Below are positions 32,561-43,792 of a stretch of 64,000 bases of DNA, piece by piece. The stretch spans positions 13,416,510 through 13,480,509 of the forward strand of contig JASEVX010000003.1 of assembly GCA_031761405.1 (NCBI GenBank), given 5' to 3'. The notes below the pieces were generated by a model, which saw only the letters and a list, made by a program, of their open reading frames with translations, made no database searches and was not told where the DNA came from. How positions within the stretch are numbered: the first letter of the stretch is position 1; each line of letters starts with the position of its first letter. The stretch is from Serripes groenlandicus (Eukaryota; Mollusca; Bivalvia; Cardiida; Cardiidae). The translations under genes were made by a program, and so were the position numbers.

Positions 32561-34107
32561 CTTTTGTCAAACGTCGGAAAGAAAGTTGGCCGAAAATGTC
32601 AACATACACACGAGTTATAACCGCAAGGTCATTATTTATTTTATAATTGAGGCGCTTCTACCGATTTTGGGACTAAAATTATAATGTATATGCATTTGCG
32701 CTAATTGAAGATTCAACGTTCGTCAACGTGTAATCTAGTCCTAGACGTATCTGTTGACAAATAAACTAGAAATATAGCTTAAATAGTTTTTTGTAAATTA
32801 ACCTTGTACGGTCCCATTTCGGAGATACAATTAATTTGCAAATACTTTACAAATACCATAACGTGTTTTGACGCATCGAACCAGTCTTCTGTAATCAATA
32901 CTTTATAAGTTGTCTCTGTCTGTAAAGCTTGGAGGTATAATCCGGTGTCCGGCCGGCTGTCTGCCTGAATGTGCATTCGTCCGTCCGTCATGGATTGCAT
33001 GTATTGGTCAAAACGTTGGTTCTGTATGGCAGATTTATTTGAAAGCGGTCACACTTATACCGTGTGATCAGGAGAACGGCAAAATACGTACATAACTCTG
33101 GTCTGCTTATCTTAGTTATCTTCATTTTTCCTTCAGCGATTGTCTCAATTAATTTCCATTGTATTCATTTCAAACTTGGTTTGTAGGTAACTTATGACCT
33201 ACACATTTGCAGTGCACCATTACCATAACTTTAGCATGCTGCGTTTGGAGTGTGTATATTTTTGTCTTTTCATGTTCTCACTTATTATATGACTTTCGCA
33301 TGCAACACATGCGTTCCGTGAAATGCCCTTGTTTCGTTAATGAGTGTTTCCCAAGCGTTGTACTTTGTCCAGAGCGACTGACTGTCTGTCCGTCTTTGTG
33401 TTCATCCATCCGTCCGTCTGTCCGTTACGGTTTGCATTAATGGGTCAAAACTTTGTTTTTGTTTCGCGGATCCATTTCAAAGTCGTCACACGTATACATT
33501 GGGATTAAGAGATCGATACAATATTTTGAACACAAATCTGATCTGGTTTTTTTAGGTGTAAAACTCATTTTTCATTTCTTCGGTTATTGTCTCAATAGAT
33601 GTACAATGTATCAATTTTAGACTTGTTGTATAGGAAACTCAGAGCTACAGATGTGCAGTGCAAAAGAAACATAACTCTAGCATGCTTTGATTGTCTTTCA
33701 TTTATCAGCATGATTACAATATACATTGTGAATCTTTAGTGATTTCTGAACTGGAAATATTTTAATTAAGGGTCGCTGCTCAGTTTTTTGTCAATCTTTT
33801 TATTTTGTTTATACAAGAAAAGGGTCAAACTTTGATAAATTAGGTATTTGTATTGTATAGGCAGGCAATATGTGTGCTTCGCACATTTTTGGTTTGGTTT
33901 GTTTAAAGGTCATTGTTTCAACAATGTTTGTCTATATTATCTATGCCATATACTTTCAACTTACATATGCCCCTATACCATATGCGCTTTCAGCGCTTTG
34001 ATTATATTACTTATTAAGTGAAATTCGCAAACCCTAACTAGATAACCTGTTAATGTTGTACTAAACATTAACTGGTCATACGGCAGTAATATGCCACCAT
34101 AGGAATG

Positions 34108-34262
34108 TGACAATTTAACTCGCGATTTGGTTAACTTGTGATACACAACATAACGGACGGTGTTGTGTCAGTTTACCTTGTGATAAAATATGTGACCACC
34201 AGAGGCTGTAGATACTCGTTATAAAGTACATGACCACCACGTTTCTACATGTCACGAGATGG
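34108..34262. repeat. Decayed 43-bp satellite relic, right side
   Basis: GTGACAATTTAACTCGCG, GTTGTGTCAGTTTACCTTG and GTACATGACCACCACG continue the satellite text interrupted at 19,849. Removing the 14.2-kb unit rejoins the two relics. Confidence 0.65.
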
Positions 34263-34439
34263 TGATCACGGGCCATTTCAGATAATTTCATAGCTAATTC
34301 ATGGTAAGCACTATATCAGAGATCAGAGAAGTGAAACAAAGGTTATGGACCTGTCTCACGCCGGCTTGTTTTGGAGATGACTTGTTATCGTAAGGCACGT
34401 TTACTTCATCACAATCGTCTATGTTCTAAACACAAAATT

Positions 34440-35057
34440 CACCACTGAATATTTCGCTTTTTTTGTGATCGCCTTTTGTCCGTCATCCGTCCGTCATCCG
34501 TCGTCAACAATTTGCTTGTTAACAATCTTGAGGCCACTTTCATCATTCAATCTTCATGAAACGTATTCAGTTTGTATATTTTGCTGATTGCTATGCCAAG
34601 TTTGAATATGGGTCATGTCGGGTCAAAAACTAGGTCACTAGGCCATAGTAAAGGAAAATTTTGTTAACACTCTGTAATCCATGTTTTTAAACTTAGCATG
34701 TTTGAAACTTTACCAGAATGTTTGTCTTAATGATATCTAGGCTAAGTTCGAATATGGACCGGTCAAAAACTAGGTCACTAGGCCAAATTGTAGAAACGTC
34801 TTGTACTAGAAACCGCAATATTTTACTTGAACACGTTGAAATGTTGTCAAATTATTTGTCTTTATGATAACAAGACTAAGGTTGAATATCGGTTATGTCC
34901 GGTCAAAAACTAGGTCCCTTAGCCAATATTGAGAACAATCTTGTTAACACTCTAGAGACCACATTTTTCTCAAATGTTCCTTGGGTGACCCTCTACTAAA
35001 AAGGTTGAACTTATTTCGATGATAAGTCTTCAATAGCACAGTATGGCTCTCTTGTTT
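34440..35057 (+). mobile_element. 5'-truncated GCTCACCTG-family element with ~155-bp cores
   Basis: GTGATCGCCTTTTGTCCGTC and repeated CCGTCATCCGTC mark the subterminal 5' region. Three cores contain CGGTCAAAAACTAGGTCACT. The end is ATGGCTCTCTTGTTTT. The terminal TTTTAGCTCACCTG is lost. Confidence 0.65.
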
Positions 35058-35179
35058 TAAAATAGCTTTCAAACGTTCCGACAAAATATAACGCCTTGCC
35101 AACATATGAGGTAAGTTTCTTCACTACTCGACTTTTGTTACGTTTTGAATTAGCGTCAATTCTTAAGCTCTCATTCTGT

Positions 35180-35680
35180 AGGTTAGACACAGGGGTCAAT
35201 GGGAATAATGGCACATGGGGATAATGGCACAAGGGATAATGGCACATGGGTCAATTGGGATAATGGCACAGGGGTCAATGGGATAATGGCACATGAGTCA
35301 ATTTCAATAATGCCACAGGGGTCAATTGGGATAATGCCACAGGGGTCAATTTGGATAATGGGTCATTGGGGTTAATGGCACAAGGGTCAATTGGGATAAG
35401 GTCACATGGTTCAACTGGGATAATGGCACAGGGGTCAATAGGGATAATGGCACAAGGGTCAATTGGGATAATGGCACAGGGGGCAATTGAGATGATGGGG
35501 ATAATGGCACAGGGGTCAATTGGGATAATGGCATAGGGTCAATTTGGATAATGGCACAGGGGTCAATTGGGATAATGGCACAGGGGTCAATTGGGATAAT
35601 GGCACAGGGGGTCAATTGGGATTATGGCATAGGGTCAATTTGGATAATGGCACAGAGGTCAATGGGGATAATGGACTGTC
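35180..35680. repeat. 24-bp minisatellite, about 20 copies
   Basis: The unit is GGGATAATGGCACAGGGGTC plus AATT, with slippage variants. Because 24 is a multiple of three and the unit lacks stops, frames stay open on both strands; these are not genes. Confidence 0.9.
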
Positions 35681-35689
35681 CGACTTAAA

Positions 35690-36260
35690 GTAAACATCTT
35701 CACGAGGAAAATTTATTGTTTTCGTTTATAAATCAAATTTACTTTTATTACTGCCACATTTGAGTGATTTGTATTTATTTATCACTTTTATCATTTCCTT
35801 CGTAAGAAATATCTTCTCTAAAATAGAAAGAAACCTCTATCAACGAATGTATAATTACTTAAAAGTGTAGAAAACATTGTGACAAAAGGAGAAATTACTC
35901 CTTTTGCCACATTGTTTTGAAAAGTAGGCTGCTGCAGAGTCATCAGAAAGCGTCTATATATGGGGAAGGGTTCAGTGTACACCTTATTATCCGTTAATTA
36001 CTACCTATATCAAACGTTGTTGTATAATCAGACCAAGTTTGTTAAAGCATTGCCACTTTCCTTACTTGGAAGGCAACGTTACAGCCATAACATTTTACGT
36101 TCTGTTGTTGTCACATTTGGTCGGCATTAGGACCTTATATATCAGCAAAAAATGTTCTTCCTTATATCGCAAGTGTTTGTCAAGACTTCGTACCATGACA
36201 CCATTATGCGTAGCGTTGTTTGTGGACTATGACAATGAGAAAGAAAACGGCACTGAATAA
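35690..36260. other. Unassigned, with one decayed TTAA-MITE half
   Basis: 35,866-35,976 has GACAAAAGGAGAAATTACTC followed by its near-complement, then CTGCTGCAGAGTCATCAGAAA and GGGGAAGGGTT: the palindromic MITE core and right half. The rest, including a 73-codon frame at 36,039, shows nothing I can identify. Confidence 0.5.
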
Positions 36261-36269
36261 CTCTATGCA

Positions 36270-37490
36270 TGCTAGGATTAGAGCAGCAACAGCTGCGCAA
36301 GATGGGCATATCGGGCATTGTGTCTGAAAAATGGTACTATAAAGGAAAACAAATGGAGACTGTACCTTTCTATAAATATATGGGTCTTCATATCACTTCT
36401 ACATTTTCATGGACAAAAACATTAGAAACATTGTCACAACAAGCGATGAAATCATTATTTTATATATTCCGATTTCAGCGTTTGTATGGAAGACTAGACC
36501 CTTTAGATGCTTTCAAAATGTTTGATACTACTGTTAAGTCTATTCTATGCTACGGGTCTCAACTTTGGGGTTATAAGTATTCTGAAAAAGTTGAAAGAGT
36601 TCGTATACAATGTTGTAAACAGTATTGTAATCTAGCAAGAAATACATCGGAACCATTTTGTTTTAGGAGAATGTGGACGTCTACCTCTTTGTACATTTTA
36701 CATTCCTAATTGCATTAAATACTGGCTAAACGTTACTCGAGGTACTGCTACATGATGTTGAAACGCCTCGATGAGGCAGGTAGAAATACATGGGCAACCT
36801 GTATAAAAAAACTCCTGTTTATGCATGGCTTTGGGTATGTATGGATTTCACAAGACATAGGTAACGATGCTCTATTTATTAAGCATTTTAAACAACGGAT
36901 TCAAGACTGCTACTTACTTAAAAATGGCATTTGGATAAAAACAATGCGGAAAAAGGACAACATTACAATCATTTCAAATCATTATTAAACCCAGAGCTAT
37001 ATTTAAATTCATTTTTACCTTTCTCCTTACGCAGGATATATAGTAACTTTAGATGCTCTAACCATGACCTTATGATAGAGAGAGGTAGACACCTATCGAT
37101 TGCAAGAAATGACCGTTTTTGCCCTTTATGTCTTGACAAAAATATGTACATTATTGAAGATGAGTTTCACTTCTTTTATGAATGTCCTACATATGACGAG
37201 TTAAGAGACATTTATTTTAACGTATCCTGGATAAACAACAAGTCTCTTGACAAATTGTATGCAATATTAAATACAAATAACCAGTCTGAAGTATACAATA
37301 CTGCAACATTCATTCAGAGCGCATTCAAACTAAGAAGTGAGACTCTTTCAATACCTTAATTATTGTTCAGCTTCAAATGTCAGTGTTATAATGTATGTTA
37401 TCACTCCCTGTTGTATATACTTATAAATTATGGTGTATAATGGGCCGGTGGCCTAAATTACGAAATAAATATATTGTATATTGTATTGTC
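36270..37490 (+). mobile_element. 3' end of a second LINE, plus strand
   Basis: ORF2 C-terminal coding sequence is followed by a ~130-bp 3' UTR with GGGCCGGTGGCC, AATAAA and a TATTGT-repeat tail (ATATTGTATATTGTATTG). It is 5'-truncated, as usual for LINE insertions. It is related to but distinct from the LINE at 12.4-19.6 kb. Confidence 0.8.
36280..37359 (+). pseudogene. LINE ORF2 C-terminus, frameshifted
   Basis: Consecutive pieces lie in different frames. One has KWYYKGKQMETVPFYKYMGL, ILCYGSQLWGYKYSEKVERV and IQCCKQYCNLARNTSEPFC (to ~36,670). Then comes GECGRLPLCTFYIPNCIKYW, then MLKRLDEAGRNTWATCIKKL (36,752-36,940). The last is FRCSNHDLMIERGRHLSIAR with FCPLCL and EDEFHFFYECPTYDELRDIY (36,940-37,359). 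The order matches the post-RT domain of APE-type LINEs and ends with the CCHC-like motif. At least three frameshifts are present. Confidence 0.8.
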
Positions 37491-39650
37491 ATAGTTGTGT
37501 CATTCTAATTTTCAAAAAAGGGAGAAGCTCACACGTTGTGCTTCTATTGCGGAACAACCATTGGACTACAGGTAGCGAGGGTTTTGTTTATACTATTTAT
37601 AAAGCAGTACTATAAAATCGTATACGCAGTGATATAGTTAATAAATACAGGAGTACTTATGCACAACAAAACACATTTCCCTTTTGTATATATTGATTGG
37701 ATCAAATGCTATTGAGCATAACGTATTTGTTTTATGGGTGGCCGATTACAAATTACTTCCAAGTCTCAATTAATTTACCAAATAAGCCGTTCAACGAGAA
37801 AACCAACAGTGTGGACTCTGCGTAAAGTATCGACCCGGATCAGCATAAGCTTGCCGCGCAGGCAAACCCGGACAGACACTTTTCGTCTCCTGTGGATTTT
37901 CTGTTTCATGAATCATAAATCTATCGCCCTGAGAAGGAATGTGTCGGTCCGGATCAGTCTGCGCGGGCTGATCTGGGTCAATACATTACGCAGATGCCAC
38001 AATGTTGGGTTTTTATCGGGACGGCTCATATGTGCATGTTTATGTGATGAAGGAAAAGTATTTTAATGAGGCTTCAATAGACAGTGTCATTGTGCCACTA
38101 TATTCCTAAGTCGAGTTGTAATTTATAAGATTATATGGTTTACCTCCCTTGGTGTTTTTAATATAACTGATGAGTACTTCAATACGGGTAAACAAATCGA
38201 CAGTGTAGCCGGTGTTCCCGTCCATAGGTAATGTGTGTGGAACTAGATATACTATGTATCCGAAAACTGTGTCCACAAAATATTAATAAACGATATAGAG
38301 AAGCGGTGATTGTCCAGATTTCCGAATGTATAGAACCGAGCGTCGGTTGTAACGTGTGATTTCATTAGACACCAAAACCCGAGCACGTGCTCATGAGTAT
38401 TTTTAAAAGTATATAGGGTCAATTCGAGACGACCTGTTATATTGATTTGTCATATCAATTATACGTTCAACAAATATTTTAGACTGAATTAAATGAGATA
38501 AGGTATGGATAGTTTAATCCGTAACTAATAATCGCACATTGGCAGGTATAAGGGCTGTGTTACAGTGGCCGTTAACTAAACTCCAAACAGTCACTTTCTT
38601 TGAGGGATGATGACGTCAACTACAGCTACACCTTAACCTTGGGTACAAACGTTGCCCTTTTCTCGTATATGGTTTCACATGGTGTAAGAAGGCGAGCAAG
38701 AGCTAACCGATAACGCTAAAGAAACCAACAATCGACACACGGCAGAACACAAATTCGCCAACTTACGGCTAAACTTTGGCTCGAATCGCTTATGTCTGCC
38801 CCTTCATTTGCCCGGTAATACCGTTGTTAAAAGGTGTACCTCCATAAGTCAGATGTTCGTTATTTAGTGACTAAAATATCAACTAGCAATGTGTTTTATG
38901 TGAAGCTTTTATCATAACTGATTGAGTTTCATTATAAATCTTCCTTTATTAGTCGATGTGTGTCGTTATTTATTTACTGTCGTTGTGCGAAAAATGAAAG
39001 TAGGGAAACTGGGCCGGGTGGGAGTAAAAGGGGTATCCACTTTTAAAAGAAAAACAACTTCTATTTTGCTATTTTTGACCACAATTTAGGTGGGTTTTTT
39101 CCCAACTAGAATCATGAGAAAAAGAGATCTAAGAACAATTTCATAATACATCTATTTTTTTTAAAAAAAGGTCCAATAAGATCTGAAATATTTTTTTAAA
39201 GTTTTCAATTTAAGCATAATTAAGAGATAAACAAGCAAAGCCCCACACACCCTGGTACCATGTTTTGGTAAATCTTCTATAAAAGAACATGCCATTAAAA
39301 AGTAGATTTCAAATGAAGCCGCCAGGTCCCTATACCTTCTTTCACTTTTCAATGTCAAATTCTCAAAACATCTCAATTAAAACTCTTTCACTTCATCACG
39401 CATATACCCTGTAAACTCACTTCGATATTTTCAATGCAGTCAGCTAGAGACACAGCAAAACAGGATTTGACTTACAGACAATTTCCCATACGTTATACAT
39501 GGGTTCTAACTCTTGATTACATAAACTTTGAAATTAGGTATAAGTTTTCTCCCTTTAACATCGATCCTTTTTCGCCGTTTCTAACCTGGTCATAAATACT
39601 AGAACTATGTACGGGTCCAGGTAAAATGCTACATATGCCTATTTCACATG
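37490..39650. other. Unassigned, includes an interspersed GC-richer repeat
   Basis: 37,790-38,030 carries GACCCGGATCAGCATAAGC, CCGGATCAGTCTGCGCGGGC and CACAATGTTGGGTTTTTATC, which look like a known style of molluscan interspersed repeat. The 110-codon frame across it has no domain. Nothing else was recognised. Confidence 0.45.
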
Positions 39651-40065
39651 TCTGTTGCAGGCATTGATAATGAACGATATGTGATTATAGTTGTAACTTG
39701 TTTATGCAGAATTCAGAGTGTAAACAAGACTTTCCTTCAACTTGGTCTAAAGACCTAGTTTTTGACACGACATGACCCATATTCGATTTTGGCCTGGATT
39801 TCATCAAGAAAAACATTCTGACAAGTGCAAGCTGCTGAAGCTAACTATGCGGCATTCAGTGTTAACAAGATTTTCCTTCAATTTGACCTTCTGACCTAGT
39901 TTTATTTACCTCAAATGACCCAATTTCAAACTTGGCCAATATTTGATGGAGATATATGTTCTGATTAACTTTCATGAAGATTATGTGTAAACTTTTGCCT
40001 TTAGAGTGTTAACAAGGCAATTGTTGACGATGCATGACGCTCGACGATAATGACCGATGTGTGAA
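39650..40065 (-). mobile_element. Core fragment of a GCTCACCTG-family element
   Basis: Two ~155-bp cores carry GACCTAGTTTTTGACAC, GACATGACCCATATTCGA and AGTGTTAACAAGATTTTCCTTC, as in copies at 50-51 and 55-56 kb. Both hairpin ends are missing or decayed. Confidence 0.6.
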
Positions 40066-40689
40066 AATGGATGAGAATTACTAGTCCGTTCGCAGCCAAC
40101 CATTTCGTAGTTACTTTCCGTCCTTGGCGATAAGGCTTGTTGGGCTAGTTTAACCATTGACGCGATGGTGTCGGGATAAATGAACCAGCAGTACGAGTAA
40201 CTTACCCAAAGAACGCTGTGATATAACTTAAAAGTCTTGAACGTGACATAAACACCATATAAACTAAATCTCCAACTTTCGAGGAATCTAAGTCTAATGT
40301 TGGAGATGTTTTGAAAAAAACCTTTGCAAAAACTAGTCCTTTTGCAGCCAACCTTTTCCAGGTGAGAAGGCTCTTAGAGAAGAAAGATGCACGCATTACA
40401 TGCAAGTAAGAAAAATCATGGACAAATAATTCCATTTTAATTATTTACATTGTTTGATTGAACGTGTCGGAGTGTCACCATTCGAGCTACATCCCTGTGG
40501 ATAACATCTACCCCTACCCTGTTTTAAGAAATAGTTACTCAAACTGTAAAGTAAAGGACACCATCATTTGGATTTACGTGCATTTAACCCTTAACCATAT
40601 GCAGACTAATTGGGACATATTTCAATCAGACGACGTTTGAAAACATTAAGAGCAATTGCTCATGTTGTCTCAATGTTATCCGGGAATCG

Positions 40690-41465
40690 AAATGTTTCAT
40701 ACGATCACCGTTAACAAGGAAAAAGAGTAAAGTCCGCACATCAGAGGTTCTGTCGTTAGTAAACATCAAATATCTCGGGGCTCCATATGTTCCATACAAA
40801 CAAAATAAATAACGACGAAGAGTACAGACACATACATCAGAGGTTCTGTCGTTAGTCAACATCAAATATATCGGGGCTCCATATGGACAAAGTAAATAAC
40901 GACGAAGAGTACAGACACATGCATCAGAGGTTTCTGTCGTTATTAAACATCAAATATCTCGCGGCTCCATAACAGTAAATAACGACGAAGAGTACTGACA
41001 CATTCATTAGAGGTTTCTGTCGTTATTAAACATCAAATATCTCGGGGCTCCATATGGACAAAGTAAATAACGACGAAGAGTACAGACACATACACTAGAG
41101 GTTTCTGTCGTTATTAAACATCAAATATCTCGCGGCTCCACAACAGTAAATAACGACGAAGAGTACAGACACATGCATCAGAGGTTTCTGTCGTTATTAA
41201 ACTCAAATATCTCGCGGTTCCATAACAGTAAATAACGACGAAGAGTACGGACACATGCATCAGAGGTTCTGTCGTTAGTAAACACCAAATATCTCCGGGC
41301 TCCATAACAGTAAATTACGACGAAAAGTACAGACACATGCACCAGAGGTTTTGTCGTTATTAAATATCATATATCTCGCAGCTCCATAACAGTAAATAAC
41401 GAAGAAGAGTACAGACACATACATCAGAGGTTTCTGTCGTTATTAAACATCAAATATCTGGAAAT
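40690..41465. repeat. ~83-bp tandem repeat, about nine copies
   Basis: Each unit contains AACGACGAAGAGTACAGACA and GAGGTTTCTGTCGTTATTAA, CATCAAATATCTCG, GGCTCCATA. AACGAC and GTCGTT within a unit are complementary, so each unit can fold. Starts are 82-88 bp apart. Confidence 0.85.
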
Positions 41466-41489
41466 CCAAATGATACAAAATAGTTCGTT

Positions 41490-41570
41490 TAACCTTTTCC
41501 CACATACAACACGTATGTAGTAGACGACTTTGAAAACGGCCATGCAAACAATATATCAATGGAATCGAAA
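41490..41570. mobile_element. Left half of a palindromic TTAA MITE
   Basis: TTAACCTTTTCCCACATACA, continuing ACACGTATGTAGTAGACGAC, TTTGAAAAC: the family's terminal third only. Confidence 0.6.
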
Positions 41571-43080
41571 TATAGTGAGGACATAGGAATGGTGTTATTC
41601 AATATACTATAATGTTTAGTAAGAAATGCAAGTACAACTGAGGCAATAGTTATAACATGTCCCTCTTCTCTTATTAATGACGCTTCCCTTAAAGTGTCAT
41701 TGCATTCCAACATTTAATTGCTGAGGAATAGCCCGGACACAAATGGTCCTATATCATTAGTCGCCGGGCAGAAGCCCGCGACTTCTATTTTTAATAGGTT
41801 TTCGGAAATCACATGGGAGGAGGAGTTATTATTAGAAAAAAACAAATTTAAATGTCTTGAACATATTACAATTGCGTTTGTTTAAAAACACTAAGTTATG
41901 ACACATCTAAAATTAAATAAATATTCCGATGTTTTAAGTATTAGTAGTTTCTTTATTTTGACTCGCATCTCTTTTTTGGGGTTTTATTTACGAAGACAAA
42001 ACCGTCCCCATGAGACTTGCAGCAAGCAGACTGTTATGTGTCAATATCAAGTAAAAATCACGTCGAATTCTCCTTTAAAATAGCAATCTTAACTTACTGA
42101 ATGTTATTTTCATGTTCAAAGAGATGTCTTGATTTGTGAGGAATTCATTTTATAATGTTTATGATGAATATCGATGTATATCTAAAATATGAACTGTTTC
42201 TAAGCTAAAACTGTTGATCGCGTGACTCGCGAATACCAACTGCATAGATCAATCTCCTTTGCAGAGAGCCGCTCTTTACACTCACTTACAAATAGTAAAT
42301 TATAGGTGATTTAAAATGTCTATTTGGTTCGAAACAAATGAAGAAAAGAACAAACCGAGATAACACTGGTTTTAATAGAAAAATGACTTTGAATGAACAC
42401 TCTGCCTATAAAGAGAGTTTCAAGAACGACACCTCTGCGAAGAAGAATGTAGGTCACGAATCGGGTCTTTCGTACAAAATTATTTCGTCCTTGACAATTT
42501 TAAATGTGTCATTAAATTCCCTAAAGGCATTTTCAATCAGATTTAACTGTTTAGCTGATATGATATTGTATTTCGAAGGTGGTCTTATTTATAAATATTG
42601 GACTACATTTCATCATTTGTTAAGGTATGATATAATTAGGATGCCAAGCTAATATCATTTTGAGAAAAAGAGAAAACTCATGTCTTCAGCGATTTAACCC
42701 TTATCTCATTGTTTGAAAAGTAAATTGCTGCAAAGTTGTCCAATGTTGACTTTAATAGGGGAAACATAAAATGACGTGCTATTGCATGCAAATCTTAAAT
42801 TGTCTGTTTTGTGGTTTTATTGATAAATGATAAAATTCAAATATTCTGACAAACATCTTGAAAAGTGTATGTGGAATTCACAAATCTTATAATTATTCCT
42901 TAATGAAAGCATTGTATATATACTAAGATTAATGATTGTCAAGATTACTCATTTCACTGTGTATGATCAATAATTAGTTGGCTGTGTGTATGGTCAACCT
43001 ACTTTGGAATGGAGATTGATCATAAACAATGAAAGGCTTCAATTATCATTCACTTCGTTGACAAAACAATGCAAGTTATG
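41571..43080. other. Mostly unassigned; core-F text and a hairpin at the left
   Basis: 41,630-41,755 matches the core seen at 43.6 and 46.8 kb (TTGCTGAGGAATAGCCCGGAC). 41,760-41,782 folds perfectly (TCGCCGGGC, AGAA, GCCCGCGA) and follows TTAG, like the 5' ends of hairpin-ended families. No gene is seen from 41,790 to 43,080. Confidence 0.45.
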
Positions 43081-43312
43081 ATACATTTTCAGTTGACCCC
43101 GCCCCTGATGTTCCAATATGCCCCTCAGTTGATAACTGTAAAAAGTGTTTATTCAACTACTATAATGTTAGTGTTATGCATAACTGCAGTATGCATTTCC
43201 GGCGACATTGATGCGTTGCATCAACTTTCTCTTGTACTATATATAAATCCAAAGGGTCATAATTCTGTGAAAATTCATTCAGCCGGAATATAGTGATAAT
43301 ATACACATATCC

Positions 43313-43578
43313 TTTTTTTTTTTTTTTTTTTTTTTTTATTTATTGAGGTTTAACGCGGTTTTCAACAATTTTTCAGTCTTATTACGGCGGCCAGTTCATC
43401 TATTCTCGAGTTTCCTGGCTTTCTCACACCAGTAATCCACACAATAATCTTTCAAAGCAACTGGCTGCTTTTCCATATAGACTGTTAGCCCATTGGTGGA
43501 AGACGAATGAATGTTGGCCAAGCTCGGGTTCGAACTCACAACCCCTGGATTGACAGCCCACGTCGCTACCGGGGCTCC
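43313..43578 (-). mobile_element. tRNA-derived SINE, fullest copy
   Basis: On the minus strand a head with GTGGGCTGTCAATCCAGGGG and B-box GAGTTCGAACCC is followed by a body (CAGCCAGTTGCTTTGAAAG, ACTGGTGTGAGAAAGCCAGG) and a tail (CGCGTTAAACCTCAATAAAT) ending in ~25 A. Other copies end in (CAAT)n. A molluscan V-SINE/RUDI-like identity is possible but not tested. Confidence 0.75.
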
Positions 43579-43792
43579 TCTTATTAATGAAGATTCCCAT
43601 TCAGTAGTATTGAATTCCAACTTGTGGTTGCTTAAAAATAGCCCAGACACGAACTATCTTATGTCATATTAATAAAATGGCAATAACCCCCGTGGAAAAT
43701 CATCGAACCAGAACATGGTGATAATATGAACATTTCCTTTTGTTAACGAAGCTTTCTTTAAAGTTTTACTGAATTCATGTCAGTTGTTGATG

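Larger units (their letters stand above)
31021..34002. mobile_element. ~3-kb insertion in the right terminal inverted repeat
   Basis: The right TIR breaks after ...TTAACCAGTT (31,020) and resumes at TATTACTTATTAAG (~34,003). The insert opens with a perfect hairpin (GGGATAGG, CCTATCCC around GGCGTTTCGCG) and closes with GCCCCTATACC and hairpin GCGCTTTCAGCGC. ATAGGGGC and GCCCCTAT act as subterminal inverted repeats. Inside are ~430-bp-spaced cores (TCCGTCCGTC tracts at 32,980 and 33,410), decayed TTAA MITEs and a SINE. No coding region was recognised. Confidence 0.6.
19856..34101. mobile_element. 14.2-kb unit with long terminal inverted repeats and 6-bp duplication
   Basis: The left end TATGGTGGCATTTTACTGCC and the right end (complement of TATGGTGGCATATTACTGCC) match for ~100 bp. 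The match then continues for a further ~125 bp if a ~3-kb insertion in the right arm is skipped. GGAATG flanks both sides (19850-19855 and 34102-34107). Outside lies decayed 43-bp satellite on both sides. The interior holds the Harbinger pair, several smaller elements and palindromic repeats. Superfamily is unknown. The interior transposase may be a later insertion rather than the driver of this unit. Confidence 0.65.

Noticed and set aside
19856..34101. A Polinton/Maverick virus-like transposon
   Set aside because: The 6-bp duplication and long TIRs would fit, but no polymerase, integrase, protease or capsid coding sequence is visible.
35346..35615. Proline/serine repeat peptide (PLSQLTPV)
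   Set aside because: Product of the 24-bp minisatellite, open on both strands.
37734..38066. 110-codon open frame rich in Arg
   Set aside because: It overlies an interspersed repeat with CGGATCAG motifs; no recognisable domain.
42338..42652. 104-codon frame
   Set aside because: No domain; part of the region shows weak similarity to the TTAA element at 4.7 kb, so it is more likely repeat-derived.
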